From NCBI GenBank assembly GCA_029747585.1, contig JAPEVF010000134.1, positions 31,375-95,374 of the forward strand: a stretch of DNA of 64,000 nucleotides, in the 5' to 3' direction. Made by a program: the position numbers and the translations under genes. This document shows, piece by piece, positions 25,175 through 36,629 of the stretch. Each line of letters starts with the position of its first letter. The stretch's first letter is position 1. Origin of the DNA: Pleurotus djamor (lineage: Eukaryota; Basidiomycota; Agaricomycetes; Agaricales; Pleurotaceae). Below the pieces are notes generated by a model. That model did not search any database and was not told where the DNA came from. It saw only the letters and a list, made by a program, of their open reading frames with translations.

Positions 25175-25646
25175 GCGCGAGNCAGCAAACACAACACCAC
25201 AACGCGTCCGACTTCAGGCTGTGCCACGGTCAACAAAACTCCAACAAGTCCAAACATGTGAGCCAGCTATAAAACCAGTCGCGTCCACGAAGACAGATCC
25301 CCAGGCTACTAGCCTCACAATGTAACTTCCTTGCTCCATTTTCTCTCACATTGAATATTCACTCACCCGTTTCTTCCTCTAGTGCACAGATACTGCGTTA
25401 CGGTGATCATGTCCGGTCGGATGGGCCCTACTCGCAAGACCAACCCAGGAATCGCCCCGATGGCGANTGGAATTTGGACGGGGTAGGGATTCCGGTTAGG
25501 GTGATGGAACCTTTCAGTGCGACGGGTAGTGCGGACTTACGAGCGAGTACTACCCTCTTCAAGATACCCAAGGCGACGGACATGGGCACCTGGACGAGCT
25601 CCCCGTGAGGGCGAGTTTTTGTNTCGCGTGTCCCGGTTCCTTGGGC
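25175..25646 (+). repeat. Inverted duplicate D (left arm of a 0.46-kb pair)
   Basis: Nearly the same sequence as 30118-30580 on the opposite strand. It carries a TATA box (TATAAAA at 25268-25274), a short leader, an intron of about 60 bases ending cctctag, and a block with an open frame (GDHVRSDGPYSQDQPRNR, VRVMEPFSATGSAD, GTWTSSP). Where the right copy has an ATG after the TATA box this one has acaga, so a start is lost here. Several ambiguous bases fall within it. Its order of parts resembles the A/B/C repeats, although the sequence is different. Confidence 0.75.
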
Positions 25647-26128
25647 CTCAAATCCAAAGCTCAACAACTCAGGCAAACTAGGACATTGGAGTCTCGGTGA
25701 GTTTTATGGCGATAGGGCGACAAGATTACTTACACCCATTTATTTCATANGTACTTACATTTTATAATCTTTCCTGTCTATCTGTATTCTTTTTTTTTCA
25801 CGAATCATGAATTTCTGTCAATCCATTTTGAGCTTGTGCAGAGCTGGGGTCAGCAAGTAGACGCTTAGTTGAAGAGGCAAGTCAGCAAACTCATTTGACG
25901 ATCCAGCCTCTTCCACTGGTTGATAAACCTGTCAAGACTGGGCGTGGATGGGTCCGATGTTGGTCGGAAGAGTTGACCTTGAACCAGAGGGCGAACACAT
26001 TTGTGCACTGAGACTTTGCATTCGGTTTTAACGTCCATAACTCCCTTGCCATGAAAGATCATCGGCTCGAGTTCCATCATCTCTCTCCATGTGAGCAAGT
26101 CAATGTATGATTTGGGTAGACGTCATAT
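25647..26128. other. Intergenic, no gene seen
   Basis: Holds the end of the inverted repeat arm and the 3' flank of the SDHAF2 gene. The short minus-strand frames here lack any motif. Confidence 0.45.
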
Positions 26129-26659
26129 TTATTCTGACAATGGAGGCATTCTACGCACAACCTTTCCTTCGTTTCGGGCGTGTACCCTGAGTTTTTCGAG
26201 GAGAGGGGAGTCGACCCATCGCGGTGGAGGCGAGCGTTCCCCAGTCGCCCAATAGTAGATGTCCCAGTCAGGTTCATCAAGTAACTTCCCAAAAACGATG
26301 AGAACAAGCAAGTTCGGCATGGAATGAACACGTACTTTGTCGTAAACTCTCAATTCCTCCGCATCCATGCTCGATAGGTGGTCCCTCGCAAAGGTACTCA
26401 AGAGCAGGTCACTTTCGAGGGTTCCCCTCTTCCTTGACTGATAGACAAGTCTTGCACGAAGTGTATCAATGGACTCATTGTGTCGCGGAAGAGGCGTTGG
26501 TGCAGGGATGTCGGTGGGAGTCGTGGTATTTTGCAGGTGTTCTGGAGTATGCGGGAGAGGCCAGGGGTCGCCACAGCGTCGAGTGCTCGTCGAAAAGGCT
26601 CGCAGCGAGCGAAGTCTAATTCTGACGCGGAAATGTTTCCTGCACGTCGCGGTGAACAT
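26129..26659 (-). CDS. SDH5: Succinate dehydrogenase assembly factor 2 (SDHAF2/Sdh5), mitochondrial
   Basis: Small mitochondrial matrix protein that promotes covalent attachment of FAD to the succinate dehydrogenase flavoprotein subunit. Two exons (26659-26337 with donor at 26335, and 26284-26129) give 159 residues, the usual size. The N-terminus is an Arg/Ser-rich targeting peptide ([14 protein letters not shown]). The conserved core is present: [16 protein letters not shown], the family signature, then [23 protein letters not shown]. The single intron (26285-26335) is 51 bases with no in-frame stop, so retention would add 17 residues between VYDK and LLDEP, breaking the conserved core. A TTG six bases upstream is not a start. 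The gene is divergent from DHH1 with 329 bases between the two ATGs. Confidence 0.92.
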   Translation of the reverse strand: [176 protein letters not shown]

Positions 26660-26717
26660 GGACAAAAAACGTTGAGGGATTTGAAGGCTTTCAAAATGGC
26701 CAAGACAAAGATTGCCG

Positions 26718-26730
26718 GCGCTTAGCGCTT
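26718..26730. promoter_or_regulatory. Palindromic motif GCGCTTAGCGCTT in divergent promoter
   Basis: This 13-base motif with an inner near-palindrome lies 59 bases upstream of the SDHAF2 start and 258 bases before the DHH1 start. The identical 13 bases recur at 45161-45173, and a one-base variant occurs at 35213-35225, all outside genes. No binding protein is known to me; the role is inferred from position and recurrence. Confidence 0.35.
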
Positions 26731-26988
26731 GTGCGGAGGCGCCCAGGCCAACATACCGTTTTTCGTATTCTTTCAGTCAAACGTATCTTCAACCGTAACC
26801 ACCACCACCACCGCTGCTTCATCATCACCGTTGTCACCGTTTTCTGCGACGTACACGCGTATAAACCCATAAACTTCCTCGTCGACGATTCAGATTCGGG
26901 ATATTTAGAACGCGCAAGCTGTCTCGGCCCACAACCCATAACCAATCAGTACTTCAGTCCCCAAGTTCCTCTTTTTTCATCAATAAGT

Positions 26989-28615
26989 ATGGCTCAAAAT
27001 GTCTCGTCGTCGTCAACGTGAGTCTATTTCGGCTAAGTGGTGGCTACTGCTAACCTCGATGTCAACAGCCCAGCGAATGATAGCTGGAAAGCCTCCCTTC
27101 GCCCTCCCCCCAAAGACACTCGCCCCCAAACGGAAGATGTGACGGCCACAAAGGGCATGGAATTTGAGGACATGTTCCTCCGACGCGAACTCCTCATGGG
27201 TATTTTCGAAGCCGGCTTTGAACGACCCTCTCCCATTCAAGAGGAAGCCATCCCCATGGCCCTCACCCACAGAGACATCCTCGCTCGCGCGAAAAACGGA
27301 ACTGGTAAAACAGCAGCATTCGTTATCCCATCATTACAACAAGTCGACGTAAACAAATCAAAGATTCAAGCCCTTCTCCTCGTGCCAACCAGAGAGTTGG
27401 CCCTGCAGACAAGTCAGGTCTGCAAAATATTGGGGAAGCATATGGGCGTACAGGTTATGGTCACGACGGGTGGAACGACGCTTAAGGATGATATCCTTCG
27501 ACTTTCGGAAACCGTTCACGTCCTAGTCGGTACGCCTGGCAGAATACTGGATCTTGCCGGCAAAAACGTTGCCGATTTGAGCGAATGCCCCGTGTTCGTT
27601 ATGGACGAAGCGGACAAACTTCTTTCGCCCGAATTCACGCCAGTCATGGAGCAGCTACTTTCGTTCCTACCCAAGGAGAGACAAGTCATGCTGTTCAGCG
27701 CGACCTTCCCGATGATTGTGAAAGATTTCAAGGTGCGCACGAGTCTTTGACACACGTCTTTTTGATGTTGATTGACCCTCCTTTGACGCGTAGGACAAAT
27801 ATATGAAGACCCCCTATGAAATCAACCTTATGGACGAGCTCACACTCCGTGGTGTTACCCAATTCTATGCCTATGTCGAGGAACGACAGAAGGTCCACTG
27901 CCTCAACACCCTTTTCTCCAAACTCCAAATCAACCAATCCATCATCTTCTGCAACTCTACCAACCGTGTCGAACTTCTCGCGAAGAAAGTCACAGAGCTC
28001 GGATACTCGTGTTTCTACTCTCATGCGAAGATGCTTCAAAGCCATCGTAACCGCGTTTTCCACGATTTCCGTAACGGTGTTTGCAGAAATCTCGTCTGCT
28101 CTGATCTCCTTACGCGAGGTATCGATATCCAAGCCGTGAACGTTGTCATCAACTTCGATTTCCCCAAGTCCGCGGAAACGTATCTCCATCGTATCGGCCG
28201 TTCTGGACGATTCGGTCACCTTGGTCTTGCGATCAACCTCGTCACGTACGAGGATCGGTTCAACTTGTATAAAATCGAACAGGAGCTCGGTACAGAAATC
28301 CAACCAATACCGCAGGTCATCGACAGAAGCCTCTATGTTGCTCCTGGTGCTACCCCCGAGGAAACGCAGCAGCAGCAACAAGCCCAACAGCGTCAACAGG
28401 CTCAGGCTCAACAACAAAGGCAACAACAAGCCCAACAAATTGTTGGCGCTGCGGCTGGTCAAGTCCCTGCGCGTCCACCGTCACAAGCGACGCAAGGACA
28501 GGTGGTTTACCAGAGTAATGGTCAGCCACCTGTTCGCCAACAGAATGGGGCACCGAGAAATGGAACGCCAAGTGGTTACCGTGGTTCCCCCGCTGCACCT
28601 GCGCCTCGGGCATAG
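26989..28615 (+). CDS. DHH1: DEAD-box RNA helicase Dhh1/DDX6
   Basis: Cytoplasmic ATP-dependent helicase of P-bodies that promotes mRNA decapping and represses translation. Three exons (26989-27017, 27069-27732, 27794-28615) give 504 residues. All DEAD-box motifs are visible: Q motif ([13 protein letters not shown]), motif I (AKNGTGKT), Ia (PTRELALQ), GG and GTPGR, motif II (DEAD), III (SAT), IV (IIFCNS), V (RGIDIQAVN) and VI (HRIGRSGR). The Dhh1-type N-terminus ([21 protein letters not shown]) separates it from eIF4A. A Gln-rich C-terminal tail of about 80 residues follows the core. The gene lies inside the inverted repeat pair D/E. Confidence 0.96.
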
Positions 28616-29327
28616 ACATCTCCGCGACATCTTCGCGCTCATCCTGGTTATGGTTATTAACCGCTACAGTCATTCCTCGTTTCCCGTTTCCTTTGGTCTT
28701 CGGCACTTCGTCGTTACAACGCGACTTATGATCGGAATTGCTCCTCGCTTCCATCATCACTGTCTATAACATTCCCTCTCTCCCACACACTTACTTCATC
28801 CTTCATATCAACCTGTGTGTCCCACTTGTCACCTACTCTGACCGTCCCTAGGTTTACCTCCCTTCCACTCATTACCTGGTTGCCCATCCACCTGCTACGT
28901 CCCTCCTACTTACCTCTTAAGGCTCACCTGTCGACTTAGCTACCCTACCTACCCGCCATATCACACCTTTGTACCTCCCTACGAGACGCTTTGGCAATAC
29001 CATCCAATTTCCGCCCGAAGGTTGCGCAGCATCGTCCCCAGAGGCGAATTCCTTTGTCAAATTGAACGTTCCCTTGCTCCAACCACAAGTACTCCAAGGC
29101 TCTGTCAACCTGACATTTGGGGAGTTGATTCCACTCGTCTACCCTCTAAGTAAGTGGAGGCGCCATGTAGTCGTTGTGGAGCCCTACTCGGTGTATGGCC
29201 CCCATCAATGGTACCAACTATTGATGACGTCGATGTTTAAGACCGCCAATACGCAGTGACAACATTGTGCATTGGTATGACGAAAATGAAACAGCTGATC
29301 TCCAATTAGACTCCAAGTGATATCTGT
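28616..29327. other. Intergenic and DHH1 3' flank
   Basis: Pyrimidine-rich sequence after the DHH1 stop with no supported gene. The antisense frame over 28350-28760 is a shadow of the Gln-rich tail and downstream sequence. Confidence 0.5.
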
Positions 29328-29336
29328 TATATAAAA
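29328..29336 (+). promoter_or_regulatory. TATA box of the CsbD-like gene
   Basis: The sequence tatataaaa lies 94 bases before the ATG at 29422. A strong TATA box fits a highly induced, small stress protein. Confidence 0.55.
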
Positions 29337-29421
29337 GGTGATCTTCGGGGGGAACTCGTTACAACCCACAAACTCGGCTTTATTTCTACAACTTATCACA
29401 GACTTCACAAACTTTGACACT

Positions 29422-29891
29422 ATGTCTTCCCAAGAACCAAGGTGTGCATCCTTTTCTCACATACATGGATGTCGAACCTAACGCGCACGTTAGCAAAGCT
29501 ACTGGTCAATTCCACTCTACGAAGGGTAACATGGTCGAAGGAGTCAGATTGCCCATTACCCCGCTCATCACTGTTCTAACCAGTCCTTTCACAGATTGGC
29601 AACCTCACTGGTGCTGAATCCTGGCAACGCTCTGGAAAGGAAGAGCATGCTCACGGCGAGGCGGAGTATAATGCTGCCCGTGCACAAGGGTATGCCGAGG
29701 GTACTCAAGACCGTTTCGGTGGCAAGAAGGATTCCATCGTCGGCGCCGTCACCGGCGATCAGACCCAACAAACGCAAGGTGAGTCCATCTTCGCCTCTCC
29801 GGAGTGCAGCCACTCATTAGCGCCACACCCAGGCAACGTTCGCCACAATAAGGGCGAGGCTCAACAGGACATCAACCGCAATGCGTTTTGA
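29422..29891 (+). CDS. CsbD-like stress protein / cruciform DNA-recognition protein homologue
   Basis: Small, very hydrophilic protein of 103 residues from four exons (29422-29441, 29494-29542, 29595-29778, 29833-29891). The sequence has repeated G-rich short motifs: KATGQFHSTKGNMVE, GNLTGAESWQRSGKEE, GGKKDSIVGAVTGDQTQQTQGN and HNKGEAQQDINRNAF. This resembles fungal proteins annotated as mismatch base pair and cruciform DNA recognition proteins, related to Ustilago Hmp1 and bacterial CsbD. Such proteins are abundant in stationary phase or stress, and the DNA-binding role is tentative. A strong TATA box is at 29328. No TM or signal peptide is present. Confidence 0.85.
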
Positions 29892-30117
29892 TTGGGGCGG
29901 TATGGTATCAGCAGTAAGAGAAGAGTTTGTATCAATATGCCAATACAATGTCTATTGTGATTGAGCTCTCTACCCCTTTCGGCCATGCACTGAACCCTCA
30001 TTCGGCTGCATACAAACAAAGCAAACTAATTGACCTTTCAAATGACTCCGATTTACGACACAACGCTCATAAAATAAACTGATGTGAGTAAATTTCTCAC
30101 CTTTACCAGTCTTCGGT
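29892..30117. other. Short intergenic flank of the right repeat arm
   Basis: No gene seen. It separates the CsbD-like gene from the right arm of the inverted duplicate. Confidence 0.4.
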
Positions 30118-30580
30118 GCCCAAGGAACCGGGACACGCGACACAAAACTCGCCCTCACGGGGAGCTCGTCCAGGTGCCCATGTCCGTCGCCTTGGGTATC
30201 TTGAAGAGGGTAGTACTCGCTCGTGAGTCCGCACTACCCGTCGCACTGAAAGGTTCCATCACCCTAACCGGAATCCCTACCCCGTCCAAATGCCAGTCGC
30301 CATTGAGGCGATTCCTGGGTTGGTCTTGCGAGTAGGGCCCATCCGATCGGACATGGTCACCGTAACGCCGTATCTGTGCACTAGAGAAAGAATCGGGTAA
30401 ATGAATATTCAATGAAAGACAAAAGAAGAGAAAGGAACTTACATTGTGAGGCCAGTAGCCTGGGATCCATCTTCGCGGACGCGACTGGTTTTATAGCTGG
30501 CTCACTTGTTGGAGTTTTGTTGACCGTGGCACAACTTGAAGTCGGACGCGTTGTGGTGGTGTGTTTGCTGACTCGCGCCA
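30118..30580 (-). repeat. Inverted duplicate E (right arm of a 0.46-kb pair)
   Basis: Minus-strand copy of 25175-25646. It has a TATA box (TATAAAA at 30495-30489), an ATG about 25 bases further on (MDPRLLASQ), a donor (gtaagttcc), an intron of about 65 bases ending tctctag, and the conserved open block (GDHVRSDGPYSQDQPRNR, DSRASTTLFKIPKATDMG). Read from the ATG through the intron the frame is short (about 40 residues), while the long conserved frame has no start upstream. It is therefore unclear whether a protein is made. It is more intact than the left copy. Confidence 0.75.
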
Positions 30581-30799
30581 CCCTAGTAACCTCCATCCAA
30601 ATCGAATGGCAGCAAAGTTTTGTGTATATTATCTGATTTACTGGTGGACCATACAGAAGATGCCATGAAAACTCCGTGGTGCACCAATATTGAAACCCTA
30701 TAGGTAGGTAGCATCCTCAGACGCTTGACGTTGGCATGGGCCCGCAAGTCGAATACTATGTATATATACTGATTCAGCAGACCAGAAAACAGGTACAGA

Positions 30800-33046
<2,247 letters not shown>

Positions 33047-33351
33047 TTTCTTTCATTAACATCTTTTACGCATTGATCTACGCATGATCTGTCGAAGACA
33101 GTTTCAAAGGACTATTTCACGCTGTAAAGTAGACCTCCGGTACCTCATCGTTGTTACTTAGATTAACGACAGGGCAACGAATCCCTTCCATACGATATAA
33201 TGAAATGCGATGCCTTTACCATTTCTATTGCTAGCTCTCTCCTTCAGAGTCTCATGACGTTCGGTCTCTGGAGTTTGAGTATTTAATTACTTGTCAAGCA
33301 GGAGTATGCGTTACGTTGGGGTTTAGAGTAGGTACATTTTTCGCGCTTTCA

Positions 33352-34577
33352 TCAACAGGTGAAGACAGCTGGGCCTGTTGAGCAAAGACGTCAACTTAGA
33401 AGTATGATGAAGAGAATGGACTTTCTATTACCTGGGATTGTGTAACCAGAAAGGCTCTGGTAGATGTTGATAGCGATGCCGGGATCGGTGCCTGTGTGAC
33501 AGTAAGATAAGATTATCGGGGCTGCTCTACTACACATACCGGAGTAAGCCCCCGGGAAGCTAACAGTAGAGGAAGGAACAGTGCTGCCGCCGCCAGTGAC
33601 CTGTATTTGCGCACATTCCATCTGTGACATCGGTTAGAGTACTGCCAACGAAGGTTACAGGAAAGTAACAAACATAGAGTTGAGCACCAGGGTAACCACT
33701 CGCAGCATGGAGAGCTGATGAATCGGACGTGAGTGACCTTTCCATGAGCGATAGAAGATAGAAGGAAGGGTTACCGATGAGTTCATGTCGAAGCAAGTAT
33801 TGTCCAGGTTCGATGCATGATGGGATGGTGAACGAGACTTTTCCAGCGTTCGCGATGAGGCGGTCAACCCCCCAGGTCTGGGTGGTAGTGTCCAGGCCAT
33901 CCTCCCAGATCTTGAACCATTTGAGGCCCGTAACGTCCGTTAGGGTGGCATTGTCGACTTTGGCGCTATGTGTGAAAGCGTTGAGTGGTCTATAGGCGGG
34001 TATATGGAAGGCATTCTCACAGGTAAGAGATGACGGGGCCCTTGTGGCTAGCATCGATGGGGTCAGAGCTATCGCCGGGGGCTATTTGGTACATGGGGTC
34101 AGATGGGAGTCACTCCGCGGAAAGCTTGAGAAGACAAACCTGCACCAGCAAGAGTGTGGTGCCATTCTGCAGTAACGGTTGCTCCAGCAGGGACTGGGAT
34201 GATAGTTTGAGAAACAGGCTGATGATACGGGTTGATGCCACCATTGCAAATGACGTCTGAGATGATGGTTTCGTGGAAAATCGTAAGGTTAAGGATGTGA
34301 CACTTTGATCTCAGTCCTTACCGTTGGAAGTTACGTCCATGATAGGCTACACGGAGAATAATCAGTAGCGGGCTGACTAGACATCTACGAAACTTACGCC
34401 GTCATAGTCAGGGACACGAATACCTACGGTGTGTCCTGCTGAAACGCCGTTGACATAGAGTTCCTTAATCAATGTTTGAGCACTTTCAAAGCATGTAAGT
34501 ATGGGTAATCTTACCTGGAAGATGGTATGCGCTTGCGCGGCACCAGCAAAAATAATCGCAGCGATTGTGTACTTCAT
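33352..34577 (-). CDS. AA9 lytic polysaccharide monooxygenase (formerly GH61)
   Basis: Secreted copper-dependent monooxygenase that oxidatively cleaves cellulose or related glucans. A short signal peptide ends AAQA with cleavage before His (HTIFQ); this N-terminal His is the copper brace. Further family features are [28 protein letters not shown] with the second copper His, the WFKIWEDGL block, [20 protein letters not shown] and [15 protein letters not shown], with the axial Tyr. It ends YTIPGPAVFTC with no linker and no cellulose-binding module. Exons are separated by short introns (six or more). A TATA box (TATAAAA) lies at 34627-34621, 44-50 bases upstream. This is a wood- or litter-decay gene. 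Confidence 0.93.
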
Positions 34578-35586
34578 TTGGCGATAGTGTCTCTCTTTGG
34601 CTACCTGAGATGACGACGACTTTTATACGTCCATCGGTTAAACTTTATCCATGACGATAAAGATAACCACCGTCGGTTGAAGGAGAGGAGCGCCTCACAT
34701 AGGAAGAGACTAGCCGCGACGATTCTCAGACGTATTTCCGTCTTCGGGCTGCAGGTGCGCGGCGAGGAGACATTAGATGACTGAGAGGACGATTGGTGCT
34801 CCACCCGTGCTTGCGGGACTTAGTCGTTCGCGAATCAAGAGCTCCATCACGGCATGATATGTTTTTCCGGAGAAGTCGCCTGACACCGGCAAAGGACAAG
34901 GCGAAACCAATGAACGGTCGATGATTGGTTGATTGGTGAAGAAGAAACAGTTGGATAATGCTCGGAGGGTCCAACAAGCAAGATAGGAAAGACACTGACG
35001 CCTCCTGCTTCATTGGAATGACCGGGGTATTTGGTGGAGGTGTATTGGGTTTTGAGTATCCAAGGCCGCTGATTGATTCGGCATTACAGAACAAAGAGAC
35101 CGAGTCCAATGGGTCCAGCCTCCGAAGCAAACCTAGCAGAAGGGAGGGAGCAAGGAGGAAGCAAGGAGGAAGTCGACTATCTTCTCATCAGATGGGTTAG
35201 GTGCAACGCTCAGCGCTCAGCGCTTCAGGGACGACGCGCAAACGACGTTTCTTCCTGCCCCTGTTCTAGTCTAGTCTCCCCTGTCTCTCCCTATCGCTCT
35301 TGTTCCTTCAAGTTGGTGGTCCTGAGCCACTTCCAATCAATACCCAATGTTGCCACTTCAGCTTTCTCCAAATACGGAAATTTCTAGAGGCCTTAACCAA
35401 AGCCAATCCACATCCACCTGGAAGTACTTTTGACCCCGGTCAATGAGTTCTCATTGAGACACTTGCGTCGCTTGGTGATGCCAATGCTCAGTGGCTAGTG
35501 AGATATATAATGGCGGTGAGTATATGGTTATTCATCAGAACACACACTCAGCATACTAACCTCCCAGCCACAACGCTTTCCACAAC
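34578..35586. other. Divergent promoter between AA9 and zinc-finger genes
   Basis: No gene is seen. It contains the AA9 TATA box (34627-34621), a variant GCGCTCAGCGCTT at 35213-35225, a CCAAT sequence at 35481-35485 and a TATA box (tatataa, 35504-35510) for the zinc-finger gene. Confidence 0.55.
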
Positions 35587-36490
35587 ATGTACTCCATCTA
35601 CGCTCACGAGTCCCCCGTCATCCCTCCTGATTTCCTCTCGCATACGTTTGAAACGGAGGACGCTATCGAGCATACTAGCGTCTCCCCTTCCCCGGTACAG
35701 TCTAGGCCCAGCGGATCTGCTTCTTCCACGCTCGTCTCTGGCTTCCTGCGATCAGCTACACCTGAAATCCAAGACACCCATATCTCGTTCGACGCGTTAA
35801 TGATGCAAAGCGACTTGCCTCCTTCAGCTTTTCAACACCTTGCTTTCCCCGCGCGTTCCTGCTCGGATCTGCCAAACAGTGTAATGGACAAGTTCTTTCC
35901 CATCACCGACGACATTGCGGTCTGGACTGAGGCGTTCACTGAGATTCCTCCATTCCCTTCGAAGAATGAGAAACTCATTCCAGCTGCGGGAGTGTTGGCC
36001 GAATGGACCGAGGACGATGCAATGACCCCAACTTTTGAAGATGAGGAAGTACTCTGTCTGGATCCATTTTCAGCCCCAGAACCCTGCGTCAACGTCAGCG
36101 ATATCCAGCCTCTCACATACACCTGGAGCAAGCCAAGCGAAACCAAACCATCCAAGTCCAAGTCCAAACCCAAAACGAAGACAGCCAAGGTACCTCGAAA
36201 GATGGTAAGTCTTTGCGCAACCTGATTGACTCTTTTCGGAGTGGACTCACCAATTTCCGAACTTTCAGACAGTCAAACCCGTTGATGTCTACAAGGCCTG
36301 TAAATGCGGATACAATGCTGTTTCAGCTGGGCAATGGTCTCGCCATTGGAGGTTCCAATGTGAGAACGGCCCGAAAGAGAAATGCATTTGCGAGGACTGC
36401 GGTGCCGAGCTTTCGAGGCCAGACGCATTGAATAGACACAGAAGGGCCAAGGCGTGCGTTCCCAAACCACGACGTCGAAAGGGAAATTAG
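35587..36490 (+). CDS. Zinc-finger transcription factor (C-terminal Cys/His finger)
   Basis: Two exons (35587-36204, 36269-36490) give 279 residues. The first 200 residues are Ser/Thr/Pro- and acid-rich with no fold, typical of an activation region. A basic patch follows (KPSKSKSKPKTKTAK). The C-terminus holds two zinc-binding units: YKACKCGYNAVSAGQWSRHW and ICEDCGAELSRPDALNRHRR, the latter with C-x2-C-x12-H spacing like a C2H2/C2HC finger. It ends with RRRKGN, a nuclear localisation signal. It is probably a DNA-binding regulator of unknown target genes. It sits divergently from AA9, which is only a positional hint. Confidence 0.75.
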
Positions 36491-36629
36491 GTCAAAAGGG
36501 CGACCGTTCATTTTGATCTCCAAATCTTCTACTCTAGATAGTACATAAGTACATTCCACCTGCTTCAAACCGATGTATTTTATAACATGTAAAGCCCATA
36601 AAAACCAAATACCTTTAATGTGAAATCCT

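Noticed and set aside
27728..28462. A 244-codon minus-strand open frame
   Set aside because: It lies antisense to the DHH1 helicase exon 3 and mirrors its conserved coding sequence.
25175..30580. The two 0.46-kb arms as LTRs of one retroelement
   Set aside because: They are inverted rather than direct, the interior holds only host genes, and no reverse transcriptase or primer site is seen.
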